NCBI GenBank assembly: GCA_039028975.1
Contig: JBCCHB010000008.1
Span: 96,579-160,578 of the forward strand
From: JAHBNG01 sp039028975
GTDB lineage: Bacteria; Chloroflexota; Anaerolineae; Caldilineales; Caldilineaceae
Length of the DNA stretch: 64,000 bases
Reading direction: 5' to 3'
The position numbers and the translations under genes were made by a program. Within the stretch, counting starts at the first letter, position 1; every line of letters begins with the position of its first letter. The notes below the pieces were generated by a model, which saw nothing but the letters and a program-made list of their open reading frames with translations, was not told the origin of the DNA and did no database searches. Below are positions 35,259 through 43,781 of this stretch, in pieces.

Positions 35259-36503
35259 CTATCTGTTGCCAGATGCCATTTGGTTTGCTTCTGGAAGCCC
35301 CCGCAACTGCCACATGGACCAGAATCCAAAGGCTGGTCCCACTGCCAGAAAAGCCAAGGCAAATGACCAACCCACCCAATCCACCAGAGGTGGCACCATG
35401 CGGATGGTTAACAACGTCAGCAGAAAGCCCATGCTTGTCTGTAACGTCAGGCTGGTGCCAACGTAACGCGGATCCACTAATTCGCTCACCGCGGCGCTAA
35501 ATTGCGCACTGTCGGCTACCACCATCAGGCCCCAAATCAGAGCCAAGATAGTGAGCAACATAGGGCTTGTAAAAAGGAACCCTGCGATTAGAGCGCAAGC
35601 ACCAGAGATGGCTAGGCTACTCATTGTCACGCTTGTTCGACCCAACCTGTCTGCAAAGAGGCCTGCCAACACGCTGCCGATTGCGCCAACAGCAATCACC
35701 CCAAAACCGGCCAGCCGTGCCGATTGAACGCTCCACCCTGCCTGCTCATAGCTGGTTAGCAGAAAAAGAGGAATCCACGCCCACATGGCATATAGCTCCC
35801 ACATATGGCCTAAATAGCCAAAATTTGCCAGCCGAGTGGGACGATGTTGAATGCTCTGGAGGGCATATCGCCAATCAAAGGGAGCCGCCTGGCTCAGGTA
35901 GGGGCCAGCCTGCACAAAAAAGTAGACAATGAGCGCTGAACTCAGCGCCAAGCCGGTTGTGATAGAAAGTACCACACGCCAAGGTGGCATGCCATTCGCA
36001 CCGAGTATGGGAATTGCATTGAGCAGATGGGGCAGAGCGGAACCGAGGGTTAGCGCACCAACCAGCAGGCCAATCCCCAGCCCGCGATCTTTCTTACTCC
36101 AGGTTGCTATCAATTTCATCCCAGGCGGGTAGACGCCAGCCAGCGCAACACCTGTGAAAAAGCGTAGAATAATCGTTGTGGTTACGGGCTGATCCACAAG
36201 TGGTGTCAGTAGAGGGATGGCTCCATTCATCAAGGCACCCAGAACAGTAGATATCACAAAGAGTATGCGGACAGGTACTCGGTCTGCTAAATTGAGGATG
36301 GCACTCAACAATGCCCCAACCACAAAGCCCATCTGGACACTCATGGTCATCCAAGAGGCTTGACCATCTGTCAAGACCCATTCCGCCTGCAGTTGTGGCA
36401 CCACGGCTGTTGCGGAAAACCAGAGCGCCATCGCCAGCAGCTCTGCCAAGGCAAGGGCCATTACATTACGCCATTTACCCGTCAAATCGATAGTTTCTGC
36501 CAT
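35259..36503 (-). CDS. MFS transporter (12 TM, CynX/NarK-like fold)
   Basis: 414 aa with about twelve hydrophobic helices in two halves separated near residue 205 (FDWRYALQSIQHRPTR loop). The N-half has the conserved region ending at FTGVALAGVYPPGMKLIATW, and the C-half has an ADRLGRTSVT loop like the motif A repeat (DRxGRR). It belongs to the major facilitator superfamily, cyanate/nitrate-type branch by general look; the substrate cannot be read. It lies upstream of the PKS on the same strand with a 633-bp gap, so export of the polyketide or import of a precursor are both possible but unproven. The start ATG at 36503 is followed directly by a short cytoplasmic tail and TM1. Confidence 0.85.
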   Translation of the reverse strand: MAETIDLTGKWRNVMALALAELLAMALWFSATAVVPQLQAEWVLTDGQASWMTMSVQMGFVVGALLSAILNLADRVPVRILFVISTVLGALMNGAIPLLTPLVDQPVTTTIILRFFTGVALAGVYPPGMKLIATWSKKDRGLGIGLLVGALTLGSALPHLLNAIPILGANGMPPWRVVLSITTGLALSSALIVYFFVQAGPYLSQAAPFDWRYALQSIQHRPTRLANFGYLGHMWELYAMWAWIPLFLLTSYEQAGWSVQSARLAGFGVIAVGAIGSVLAGLFADRLGRTSVTMSSLAISGACALIAGFLFTSPMLLTILALIWGLMVVADSAQFSAAVSELVDPRYVGTSLTLQTSMGFLLTLLTIRMVPPLVDWVGWSFALAFLAVGPAFGFWSMWQLRGLPEANQMASGNR

Positions 36504-36687
36504 AGATATCTCTTTCTAACAATCTTCAAATTTCCGCATTCTAGCTCACTGCCATTTCTGGCGCGGAACCTCATTGCCTAATAATAATTCGAGCCAGCCG
36601 TAAGACGGATTGTGAAGTCCTTCCGGAAAAAAGTCGGTAGCTCTGAGTACAACAGCCTGTTTTCAATATCAGTAGTTATATTGCGGT

Positions 36688-36750
36688 CGTTTTCAAAACC
36701 GGAGTTTTCCATAAGGTCTACCGGAGTGACCAAACTCTGGTTTTGAAACG
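36688..36750. repeat. Imperfect inverted repeat in the MFS/sigma gap
   Basis: The arm CGTTTTCAAAACCGGAGTTT pairs with AAACTCTGGTTTTGAAACG, with two mismatches, over a 24-nt loop that itself contains CCGGAGT. It could be a small palindromic element or a hairpin in the leader of the MFS gene. Confidence 0.7.
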
Positions 36751-37025
36751 GAGCTGAGTATAGATATGCAAGAAGCTGCACCACAGCGCAACCTTCGGTT
36801 GCAAGTAAACAGTAAACGGTAGATCAGTAATCAGTGATACGTGCCAACATCTTCGCGAACGGTGCAGCTTGCACTGTTTCGTAACACAGGGGATGAAAAT
36901 CGAACAAAGATTTAGAAGATTGCGCAGATTTTTATCTTTCTAATCTTGTCATCTTTGTTTATTTACAGGGCAGTCTGCAGCTAGCTGTCTCCGTGAAGGT
37001 AGCCATTCATTCCCTACCCTGTAGG

Positions 37026-37066
37026 CTGAGCTTGTCGAAGCCGGGTGCCCCCTTCGACAAGCTCAG
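37026..37066. repeat. CTGAGCTTGTCGAAG palindrome (full element)
   Basis: Perfect 15-bp arms at 37026-37040 and 37052-37066 around an 11-nt loop. The single arm recurs in frame inside the PKS at 27047-27061. This core (also written CTTCGACAAGCTCAG) is a widespread bacterial palindromic repeat. Confidence 0.9.
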
Positions 37067-37265
37067 GGGACGTGAATGGTTACCCGTGAAGACGGGGATT
37101 GGCCCCTTAGTCCAAAGTCGATTCTGTCGGTGTTGTTCCATTTGTTACCTACTGAATCTGTTGCACTGTCCAATAATGTTGTTGTCAGATATATTGTGTT
37201 ACCCGATCATTTTTTACCACTCAACTGTCTAAAGAGTAGAGGATGCGTTACAAAGGGAGACCCAT

Positions 37266-38099
37266 ATGGATGAGAAGCAGACATTACTCATAAATGCACA
37301 GCAAGGCGATATTACCGCCTTTCATCAACTCTTTGCCGAATTTCAGGAGCCATTGCGCTCTTATCTCTATCGACTGACAGCGAACCGGGGGGATGCCGAA
37401 GACCTAACCCACGATGCCTTTGTGCGTGCTTTTGACAAACTCACCACGTTTCAGAGCAAATCGACGCTCAAAACATGGGTCTTTACCAGAGCGACGAATC
37501 TTGCCATGAACCTGCTACAGAAACGCAAACGCTGGCCGGTAGATGCCCAGGACCAATCTAAGCGAGCATCGGTTTCCTCACCAGAGATCTTCCAAACCTA
37601 CCTCTACCTCAACCAATATTCCCCCAATGGCACTTACGAAATGCGTGAACATATCGACTTCTGCTTTACTTGCATTGCTAAAACCCTGCCCATTGAGCAG
37701 CAAATCGTACTGCTTCTGAAGGATGTCTATGAATTCCGGATCAAGGAGATTGTAGCAATCATGGATAAATCCATGGGAAGCGTGCAACATCTGCTTCATA
37801 ACGCCCGTAAGACTATGCACGCCATCTTCGATCAGCGCTGCGCACTGATCAACAAGCAAGGCGTCTGCTATCAATGTACTGAGTTAAATGGGATCTTTAA
37901 TCCAAAGCAGGAAGCGCAAGCCGCTTTGGCAGAAATTGAGCTGGTTCAAGCCGCAGAAGATGAAAAGGAGGATCTGTTTGAGTTGAGAACAAAGCTAGTG
38001 CGCAGTATCGACCCGCTTAACGCCGAGGGGGCCGATCTGCATGATTTTATTATGCAGCGAATTCGGAAGGTAGTCGGCGAAGTAACAGAACCCAAATAG
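37266..38099 (+). CDS. ECF-type sigma factor with C-terminal CxxC extension
   Basis: 277 aa. Residues ~20-90 form region 2 (RSYLYRLTANRGDAEDLTHDAF and a TWVFTRATNLAMN helix). Residues ~140-190 form region 4 (LPIEQQIVLLLKDVYEFRIKEI, then a helix-turn-helix ending in NARKTMHAIF). A roughly 85-residue extension follows, opening with GVCYQC, a likely metal-binding pair or redox switch, and then an acidic helical stretch. Extra-cytoplasmic-function sigma factors direct RNA polymerase to dedicated promoters; extensions of this kind can act as built-in control. GGGAGA lies just before the ATG. It is followed after 9 bp by a small STAS-like gene and then a membrane protein gene, probably one operon. 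No canonical membrane anti-sigma factor is seen. Confidence 0.88.
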   Translation: MDEKQTLLINAQQGDITAFHQLFAEFQEPLRSYLYRLTANRGDAEDLTHDAFVRAFDKLTTFQSKSTLKTWVFTRATNLAMNLLQKRKRWPVDAQDQSKRASVSSPEIFQTYLYLNQYSPNGTYEMREHIDFCFTCIAKTLPIEQQIVLLLKDVYEFRIKEIVAIMDKSMGSVQHLLHNARKTMHAIFDQRCALINKQGVCYQCTELNGIFNPKQEAQAALAEIELVQAAEDEKEDLFELRTKLVRSIDPLNAEGADLHDFIMQRIRKVVGEVTEPK

Positions 38100-38108
38100 G
38101 AGACAAAC

Positions 38109-38498
38109 ATGGAACTTTCGCAAGATAAATTCTCACTGATTTCAGTCGATGAAGAAACAGACGTCCTTATCTTGACCTGGACACCAGCAACGTCCAACAT
38201 GACTGATGAAGATTTCAAAGCGGTTAATCTCGCCTACGCCAATTTTGCTGAAGAGCACAAGACACAAAAGTTGTTGATTGATGTGCGGCAATTTGGTCAT
38301 CAATTTGGGCCAGAGCTAGGTGGCTGGCGTATGGAACATATTATCCCTAAATATCACAACGCTGGTGTTCAGAAGATGGCCTTTCTGCACGGACCAGACT
38401 TTGATGAGTCGGCACCCGGGATGCCCACAGAGGGTGAGAATTTTGTGACTCGTCACTTTGCATCACAAGAGCATGCCAACGCTTGGTTGGAGGCATAG
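38109..38498 (+). CDS. Small STAS/SpoIIAA-like protein
   Basis: 129 aa, soluble, mixed alpha/beta: DVLILTWTPATSNMTDEDF, a KLLIDVRQFGHQFGPELGGW strand-loop, and an alpha/beta end QKMAFLHGP...HFASQEHANAWLEA. The pattern resembles STAS or SpoIIAA-like domains, which often serve as anti-anti-sigma or sensory partners; the family call is tentative. It starts 9 bp after the sigma-factor stop, with GGAG upstream of the ATG, so it is almost surely cotranscribed. A role in controlling the sigma factor is an inference from position alone. Confidence 0.6.
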   Translation: MELSQDKFSLISVDEETDVLILTWTPATSNMTDEDFKAVNLAYANFAEEHKTQKLLIDVRQFGHQFGPELGGWRMEHIIPKYHNAGVQKMAFLHGPDFDESAPGMPTEGENFVTRHFASQEHANAWLEA

Positions 38499-38504
38499 TT
38501 TATC

Positions 38505-38990
38505 GTGTCTACCTTCGCCATTTTTATGACCCAGTTTAGCCTCAGCTTGATCGCCATTGCGCTATTGGCAAAAGGGTACCTTTGGCCGCGGCTACAGAAC
38601 CAAAGCCGACAAGAGGCACTTATGCCGCTGCTATTTATTCATACGTTCCGGTCCGTGGCATTGGGTGTGATGGTTCCAGATTTGGTCGACCCTGCATTTC
38701 CGCAGGGTATTGCAGCGACCATTGGTTACGGTGATCTCACCTCATCTGTACTGGCATTAGTAACGCTAGCTGCCCTTACAGTAAACGCCAGGATCGCCTT
38801 TCTGTTGGCTTGGGTGTTCACGATTGTAGGCAGTATTGATGTGATTGGTGCTACGGTAATCGGCGCACAAAATGAGATGTATAGCTTTGATTTGGGACCA
38901 CAATGGTATGTCCCCACGTTTTATGTTCCGTTATTGATGGTGACACACATCATGATTGTGCTGGTATTGCTCAAAAAGGAAAAGAGCTAA
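38505..38990 (+). CDS. Small integral membrane protein (about 5 TM)
   Basis: 161 aa starting at a GTG six bases past the preceding stop. Hydrophobic segments at about residues 5-22, 42-60, 75-95, 98-120 and 135-155; the C-terminus is the basic KKEKS. No catalytic motif is recognised and no family can be named. Position after the sigma factor and STAS-like gene suggests it is the third gene of that operon, perhaps a membrane sensor or anchoring partner, which is speculative. Confidence 0.65.
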   Translation: MSTFAIFMTQFSLSLIAIALLAKGYLWPRLQNQSRQEALMPLLFIHTFRSVALGVMVPDLVDPAFPQGIAATIGYGDLTSSVLALVTLAALTVNARIAFLLAWVFTIVGSIDVIGATVIGAQNEMYSFDLGPQWYVPTFYVPLLMVTHIMIVLVLLKKEKS

Positions 38991-39024
38991 TTAGCAGGTT
39001 ACTGTATACAAACGGGTAATATCT

Positions 39025-41166
39025 TTACTTCTTTCGTTTCCGTTTCTTCTTTTTGAGCTTCTTTTGAATCGTGGCTGGCTTCTTGCGCTTGGATTTGGGT
39101 TTTGATTTGAGGTCAGCCCGCTTGTTCAGCAGACGTTGGGGCCGAGACCTTGACGGCTCCTCTTCCTCAAAGCCCCAGGGGCTGGATTCATTCTCCTCCA
39201 GGGCGTCCAGTCCATCGATGGCAGCCCCAACGTTTTCTATCATCTGCTCAGTGGGTACTGTTTGCTTGCGGGCCAATGTCTTAATGTCTTCATAAAGTTC
39301 TTTGGCTCGTTCTCGATTCCCAAAGTCATGTTCAGCCATGGCCAAGGTGATAATAACATCCGAATCCTGATCGTCAAGCTCATAGGCTCTTCGGTATGAT
39401 GCGAGAGAATCAGAATGGCGATGAAGGATGCGAAATAGATTACCCAACTTCATATGATTTTCTGCATTGGTCGGTTGCTTTGCAATCTCTTCTCGATACC
39501 GATCTATCCCTTCCAATGGATGCATAGGCTGCCCCATAACCAGAGAACGCATAGATTGCAGACGCGAACTGGGTTGAAAAATAGATTTCGTACCCGACTT
39601 CCTACGGCGAACCCCTGAGTCGTCGAATGGTAGCATTAACCTTACGCTAGCCGTAGGCGTCATCTCGTATCGATCAACTGAACCACATTTGGGGCAAATG
39701 ATCTCCCTATCCATAACATACGGGTCATATTTTGTCTCTTCACCCTCTTTTTGCTTGTCCTCAGTATTTCGGTCCAAGATAACATGTTGGACAAAGTGAT
39801 TACGCTCTCGGCCACATTCTTTACATTTGAGCGGCAATTCGATTCCATCCTCTTGGTACTTTTTGGGGTGAACGGACCCCATTCCCCACTCTTCTACAAA
39901 GCTATCTAACCCAACAATTTGGGTATCAACCCGATCTTCGGCGTAGGCGGCCTCAATTTCAGGAAATAACTCTTTGGCACCCAAATCGAGAATCTCCGAG
40001 ATGAGCAGACCAATAAATGTCTCTTCCTCTGCCGTTTGGCTAGCTTCTGGGCGAGTGAGAAGTTCCCGCATAAACCCGACAACGTTATCGCGCTCCCCGG
40101 GAAAGCGTTCAGCCCGTTCAGTGAGGGCTTCAATAGCGCCCGAGCGAATGTAAAAATAGGTACCTGTATCACGGGCAATGCTTTTCAGTTCGTCTGTTGT
40201 GTAGCCGCCAATCTTGCCCACCTCACCCGATAGGAGGTGACTCTGCCAATCTCCATCCGCTTGCGCAAGCCAAGAAGCTAACTTATCTAGCTCAACCAAG
40301 CGTTCTTGATGAAAATGACGCAGAAGCGTGACTGCACGGGTCGGTGCTCCTGTTTCCTTGACTCTCTCATCGAAGGCAAGCTGAATGAGCTCACCAGCAT
40401 AGACTTTGGCCTGTTGGATAATTTCATTATGGAGGGTTTGCTGATCTTGCTGCCCTGGTTCGATAAGAGTAGAGATGGGAGTCAGATAACCAAGTTCGAT
40501 TTTGTCATTTGGCGTAGACACCTTGAGGGCAGCACGAAATGCGGCCAAACTATCTGGTGCAATCTCGTCGGTTCGGTCAACCTCTTCGTCGAGCTTTTTC
40601 TGGCTTCGTTGAATCATGTCATGAAACTGATCCTCCAGCATGTCGAAATCTGTGTGCTCTGTTAGCTGTAATCCGCGTGTGACAACCTCAATGGCAAGCT
40701 GGGAGAATCTATTGTGGAGTAGAGCGAACCCAAACACGTTATAGGTCCAAATATCGCTTGGATCCATCTGCAATACCCGGGCGGCGATCTGAAAGCCTGT
40801 CTCTAAGTCACCCGATTCCAGGTAAATCTCCACCAGATCACGATAGCGGCCTTCTCTGTTTTCTCCCGCTTCGTGTTGCTCGTTATAGGCGATGGATGCG
40901 TATGCCCATTGCAGTGCTCTCTGGAATTCCTTAGAATGACGACTTTCATTCACCTGCTCCCAAAAAAGCTCACTATAGTCAACCATGTCTGAAACTTCAG
41001 GAGAACGCAATAGCAGTTCGCGTGCTGCCAGGGTGCGTTTATCATCCTTTTGTTCCGAGAAGTGATGAATGACGTCCAACATCTCGAAATCTCCCCACTT
41101 TCCGGGCGGCGTAGCCCTAATCTCCTCAACCGAAAGAGGGATAAATTCCTTAACAATTCTGTGCAT
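39025..41166 (-). CDS. TPR protein with DUF1186-like segment, zinc-ribbon motif and Lys-rich tail
   Basis: 713 aa. The N-terminal third has TPR-like helices (LVEIYLESGDLETGFQIA, MDPSDIWTYNVFGFALL). A region around residues 300-430 (RSGAIEALTERAERFPGER ... EILDLGAKELFPEIE) resembles DUF1186. Two CxxC pairs, CKEC near 447 and CPKC near 491, form a likely zinc site. More TPRs follow (NAENHMKLGNLFRILHRH, EHDFGNRERAKELY). The last 35 residues are almost all Lys, Arg and Pro, suggesting nucleic-acid or ribosome contact. No signal peptide or membrane segment. It converges with the sigma-factor operon and is 7 bp downstream of the molybdoenzyme stop on the same strand. Function unknown. Confidence 0.75.
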   Translation of the reverse strand: MHRIVKEFIPLSVEEIRATPPGKWGDFEMLDVIHHFSEQKDDKRTLAARELLLRSPEVSDMVDYSELFWEQVNESRHSKEFQRALQWAYASIAYNEQHEAGENREGRYRDLVEIYLESGDLETGFQIAARVLQMDPSDIWTYNVFGFALLHNRFSQLAIEVVTRGLQLTEHTDFDMLEDQFHDMIQRSQKKLDEEVDRTDEIAPDSLAAFRAALKVSTPNDKIELGYLTPISTLIEPGQQDQQTLHNEIIQQAKVYAGELIQLAFDERVKETGAPTRAVTLLRHFHQERLVELDKLASWLAQADGDWQSHLLSGEVGKIGGYTTDELKSIARDTGTYFYIRSGAIEALTERAERFPGERDNVVGFMRELLTRPEASQTAEEETFIGLLISEILDLGAKELFPEIEAAYAEDRVDTQIVGLDSFVEEWGMGSVHPKKYQEDGIELPLKCKECGRERNHFVQHVILDRNTEDKQKEGEETKYDPYVMDREIICPKCGSVDRYEMTPTASVRLMLPFDDSGVRRRKSGTKSIFQPSSRLQSMRSLVMGQPMHPLEGIDRYREEIAKQPTNAENHMKLGNLFRILHRHSDSLASYRRAYELDDQDSDVIITLAMAEHDFGNRERAKELYEDIKTLARKQTVPTEQMIENVGAAIDGLDALEENESSPWGFEEEEPSRSRPQRLLNKRADLKSKPKSKRKKPATIQKKLKKKKRKRKK

Positions 41167-41173
41167 GGCTAGA

Positions 41174-43501
41174 TTATCTCCGATGGATTATCTCTGGTGG
41201 TGAAAAAGCAGTAACGGGGTAGACAGGCCCTTCATATTTTTCCACCTCAACCAGCGTGCTAAAGGCTGATGGTCCTTGTGCCAGTTGAGATGTCCCTACA
41301 TCCTTGGTCAGTACATTTGGGTTCCCGTGGATCTCCAATCCTTTTTCCTGGTTTGGATCGGCAGGATTGTACCAAGCTCCTGTAGGTAATTCGATGACAC
41401 CGGGACGTAGATTCTCTGACAAACGGGCCACAGACAAACACGCACCTCGCTCATTATAAATTCGAATAAAATCCCCATCCTGGATCCCTCGGTCGGCTGC
41501 ATCACTTGGATTGAGCCTGGCTGCTTCTCGATCATTCTGTTTGCTACTGCGGCTGGTCCGACCATTGTCAAGCTGACTATGGAGCCGGGTCTTGGGCTGG
41601 TTGGAAAGTAAGTGGAGCGGATATCGTTTGGCCAAGGGGCGACCTAGCCATTCTGTAGGTTCCAGCCATGCAGGATGACCAGGGCAATCATCGTAGCCAA
41701 ACCCGGCGATCTTGGCGGAAAAGATCTCGATTTTGCCCGATGGTGTTCTCAATGGGGCACCGTTTGGATCCTGACGAAATTGCTCTAATGTAGTGGCTCG
41801 ACGCTCTTTGGGTTCGACTGCAATGGCCCCCCCTAGCCAAAAACTTTCAAAGTCGGGTAGCGATATGCCTTTCCGACTGGCTCGTTCCAGGGCATCTTTA
41901 TAAAAGTGGCGCAGCCAGCCCATCTCGTCTCGATTCTCCGTAAAGGCTTCACCCACGCCCAATCGTTCTGCCACCCCGGCAAAGATAGCAAAGTCACTGC
42001 GGGCCTGGACATAAGGCGGTACGGCCTGCTGCATGGGAGTCAAGGTCGCCTCCATGCTGGCAAAGTTAATGTCATTGCGTTCCAGCGGTACAGACGCAGG
42101 CAGGACAATATCAGCATAGCGCGCGGTGGCCGTCCAAAAGGGTTCATGGACAATAATCGTTTCAGGCTGCTGCCAGGCTTTGATCAAGCGGTTCAGGTCC
42201 TGATGATGGTGAAACGGGTTACCGCCCGTCCAGTAGACCAGTCGAATATCCGGATAGGTTAGCGCTTGACCATTAAAATTGAAGGGCTGGCCAGGAAGGA
42301 GTAACATATCCGCAATCCGGGCCACCGGAATAAATGTCGGGACCGGATTGGTCCCTATGCGCACCTTGGGCCACCCGGTTACTGGCCTTTTGGCAGAGCC
42401 GATAGAGTGCATACAGTTCAGCCCCAAGGCGAATCCACGACCCGGCAGCCCTATTTCTCCCAAGAGTGCGGCCAGTACAACCGTCATCCAAAATGGCTGC
42501 TCACCATACTCAGCCCGCTGCATTGACCAGCTTACCGAAATCATAGTCTTCTGCTTGGCCATGCGTCGCGCCAATGAAACAATCGTATTTGCCGGAATTT
42601 GGGACAACCCTTCGGCCCACGTTGGGTTCTTGGGCTGACCATCGGTTTCCCCCAGTAAGTAGGGACGAAACCGCTCAAAGCCTACGCAATAATGCTTCAC
42701 AAATTCGTTATCATAGAGATCTTCGGTCACTAGCGTATAGGCCAATGCTAACATGATGGCTGTATCTGAGTTGGGTCGGGGGGCCAACCACTCTGCATTG
42801 CACTCGTCGAGAATATCATCCCGAATAGGGCTTATGTTGACAAATTGGACGCCCGCATCTTTGGCCGCCAGCATATCTTTCCGAGCCGTGTGGGGACCCA
42901 ATCCGCCTAGGCCAATATGCGAATTCTTCAAGGCTGCACCACCAAAGAGCACAACCAACTCAGCGTGCGCGCCAATGTCTTGCCAAGCCGGTGATTCAAC
43001 CATGAGCTTGCCCATATCCGCCACCAGATGATGCATCATGGCATGACCCGCCGCCAGTGAATAAGAGCCAAAGGACCATGTGAATCCCCCGATGAGGTTG
43101 AGCAATCGGTGCATCTGATCCGTAGAGCGATGAAGCGTCCCCGCGCTACACCAGCCATACGAGCCAGCATAAATCGCCTCGTTGCCATGCCTCTCTTTGA
43201 CCCGGGTTAATTCGGCTGCCACCAGATTCAGGGCTTGATCCCACTCGATGGCCACAAATGGCTCTCGTCCCCGCAGCGTTCGATCACTCTTGATGCCATT
43301 TTCTAGATAGCTCTGCCGCACCATGGGTTGAGCGACTCGGCAACCTGGATCCTGAACATCATTTAGCGATTGACCGATTGGCGATGGATCCTTGTCCGCA
43401 GCATAGGGCTGGACGCTTTGGATTTGATTCTTGTCTACTTCAACCAGGAAGTTCCCCCAGTGGGTAGACGTAGAGATGGTTTTGGCTTGGGTGTTTATCA
43501 T
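41174..43501 (-). CDS. Molybdopterin-dependent oxidoreductase, BisC/TMAO reductase type
   Basis: About 775 aa of the DMSO-reductase superfamily. GSYGWCSAG near residue 116 holds the serine expected to ligate molybdenum in BisC/TorA/DorA-type enzymes. VVLFGGAALKNSHIG, RPNSDTAIMLALAY, YWTGGNPFHHHQDLNRL and the C-terminal SNQPKTRLHSQLDNG and ARLNPSDAADRGI blocks bind the two pterins. No [4Fe-4S] cysteine cluster and no Tat signal, so it is probably a cytoplasmic S- or N-oxide reductase such as biotin or methionine sulfoxide reductase. An upstream in-frame start at 43576 would add a hydrophobic leader (RLLYIFKIYIAG) without twin arginines; I prefer ATG 43501 because the next residues enter the family's usual N-terminus (THWGNFLVEV). 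Confidence 0.85.
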   Translation of the reverse strand: MINTQAKTISTSTHWGNFLVEVDKNQIQSVQPYAADKDPSPIGQSLNDVQDPGCRVAQPMVRQSYLENGIKSDRTLRGREPFVAIEWDQALNLVAAELTRVKERHGNEAIYAGSYGWCSAGTLHRSTDQMHRLLNLIGGFTWSFGSYSLAAGHAMMHHLVADMGKLMVESPAWQDIGAHAELVVLFGGAALKNSHIGLGGLGPHTARKDMLAAKDAGVQFVNISPIRDDILDECNAEWLAPRPNSDTAIMLALAYTLVTEDLYDNEFVKHYCVGFERFRPYLLGETDGQPKNPTWAEGLSQIPANTIVSLARRMAKQKTMISVSWSMQRAEYGEQPFWMTVVLAALLGEIGLPGRGFALGLNCMHSIGSAKRPVTGWPKVRIGTNPVPTFIPVARIADMLLLPGQPFNFNGQALTYPDIRLVYWTGGNPFHHHQDLNRLIKAWQQPETIIVHEPFWTATARYADIVLPASVPLERNDINFASMEATLTPMQQAVPPYVQARSDFAIFAGVAERLGVGEAFTENRDEMGWLRHFYKDALERASRKGISLPDFESFWLGGAIAVEPKERRATTLEQFRQDPNGAPLRTPSGKIEIFSAKIAGFGYDDCPGHPAWLEPTEWLGRPLAKRYPLHLLSNQPKTRLHSQLDNGRTSRSSKQNDREAARLNPSDAADRGIQDGDFIRIYNERGACLSVARLSENLRPGVIELPTGAWYNPADPNQEKGLEIHGNPNVLTKDVGTSQLAQGPSAFSTLVEVEKYEGPVYPVTAFSPPEIIHRR

Positions 43502-43664
43502 AAGGTGCTTGTCAGTCCCTGCTATGTATATTTTGAATATATATAGGAGTCTATTGCAAAAAGGGTAAATCGGCATGAATTTCGTGGAATTCTCTGACTG
43601 AAAAATCTTTAAAATCTTTGAAATCTTTGTTTCTGCAGTGAACTCATATAGACATCCAGAAAAA

Positions 43665-43744
43665 GATTTTCATCAACAGATTCCTCAGATTATACAGGTT
43701 AGGGAGAAAAATCTGGCAGATCTATTCAATCTGTTGATAAGAAT
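43665..43744. repeat. Imperfect inverted repeat upstream of the molybdoenzyme
   Basis: Arms GATTTTCATCAACAGATT (43665-43682) and AATCTGTTGATAAGAAT (43728-43744), with short AAATCTTT direct repeats just outside (43600-43630). It lies between the fucosidase stop and the molybdoenzyme start, both minus strand; it could end fucosidase transcription or be a palindromic element. Confidence 0.6.
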
Positions 43745-43781
43745 TATCTGAACATCTATATAACAATTGCTTTTGCTGTAA

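Larger units (their letters stand above)
36504..37265. other. Intergenic region between divergent MFS and sigma-factor genes
   Basis: 762 bp. It holds an imperfect inverted repeat (36688-36707 with 36732-36750), the CTGAGCTTGTCGAAG palindrome (37026-37066), and AT-rich stretches around 36890-36970. Both flanking genes read outward, so promoters for both should be here. No convincing gene was seen. Confidence 0.6.

Noticed and set aside
43502..43576. Upstream start of the molybdoenzyme as a signal peptide
   Set aside because: The extra residues lack a twin-arginine motif and a cleavage site, and related enzymes begin near ATG 43501.
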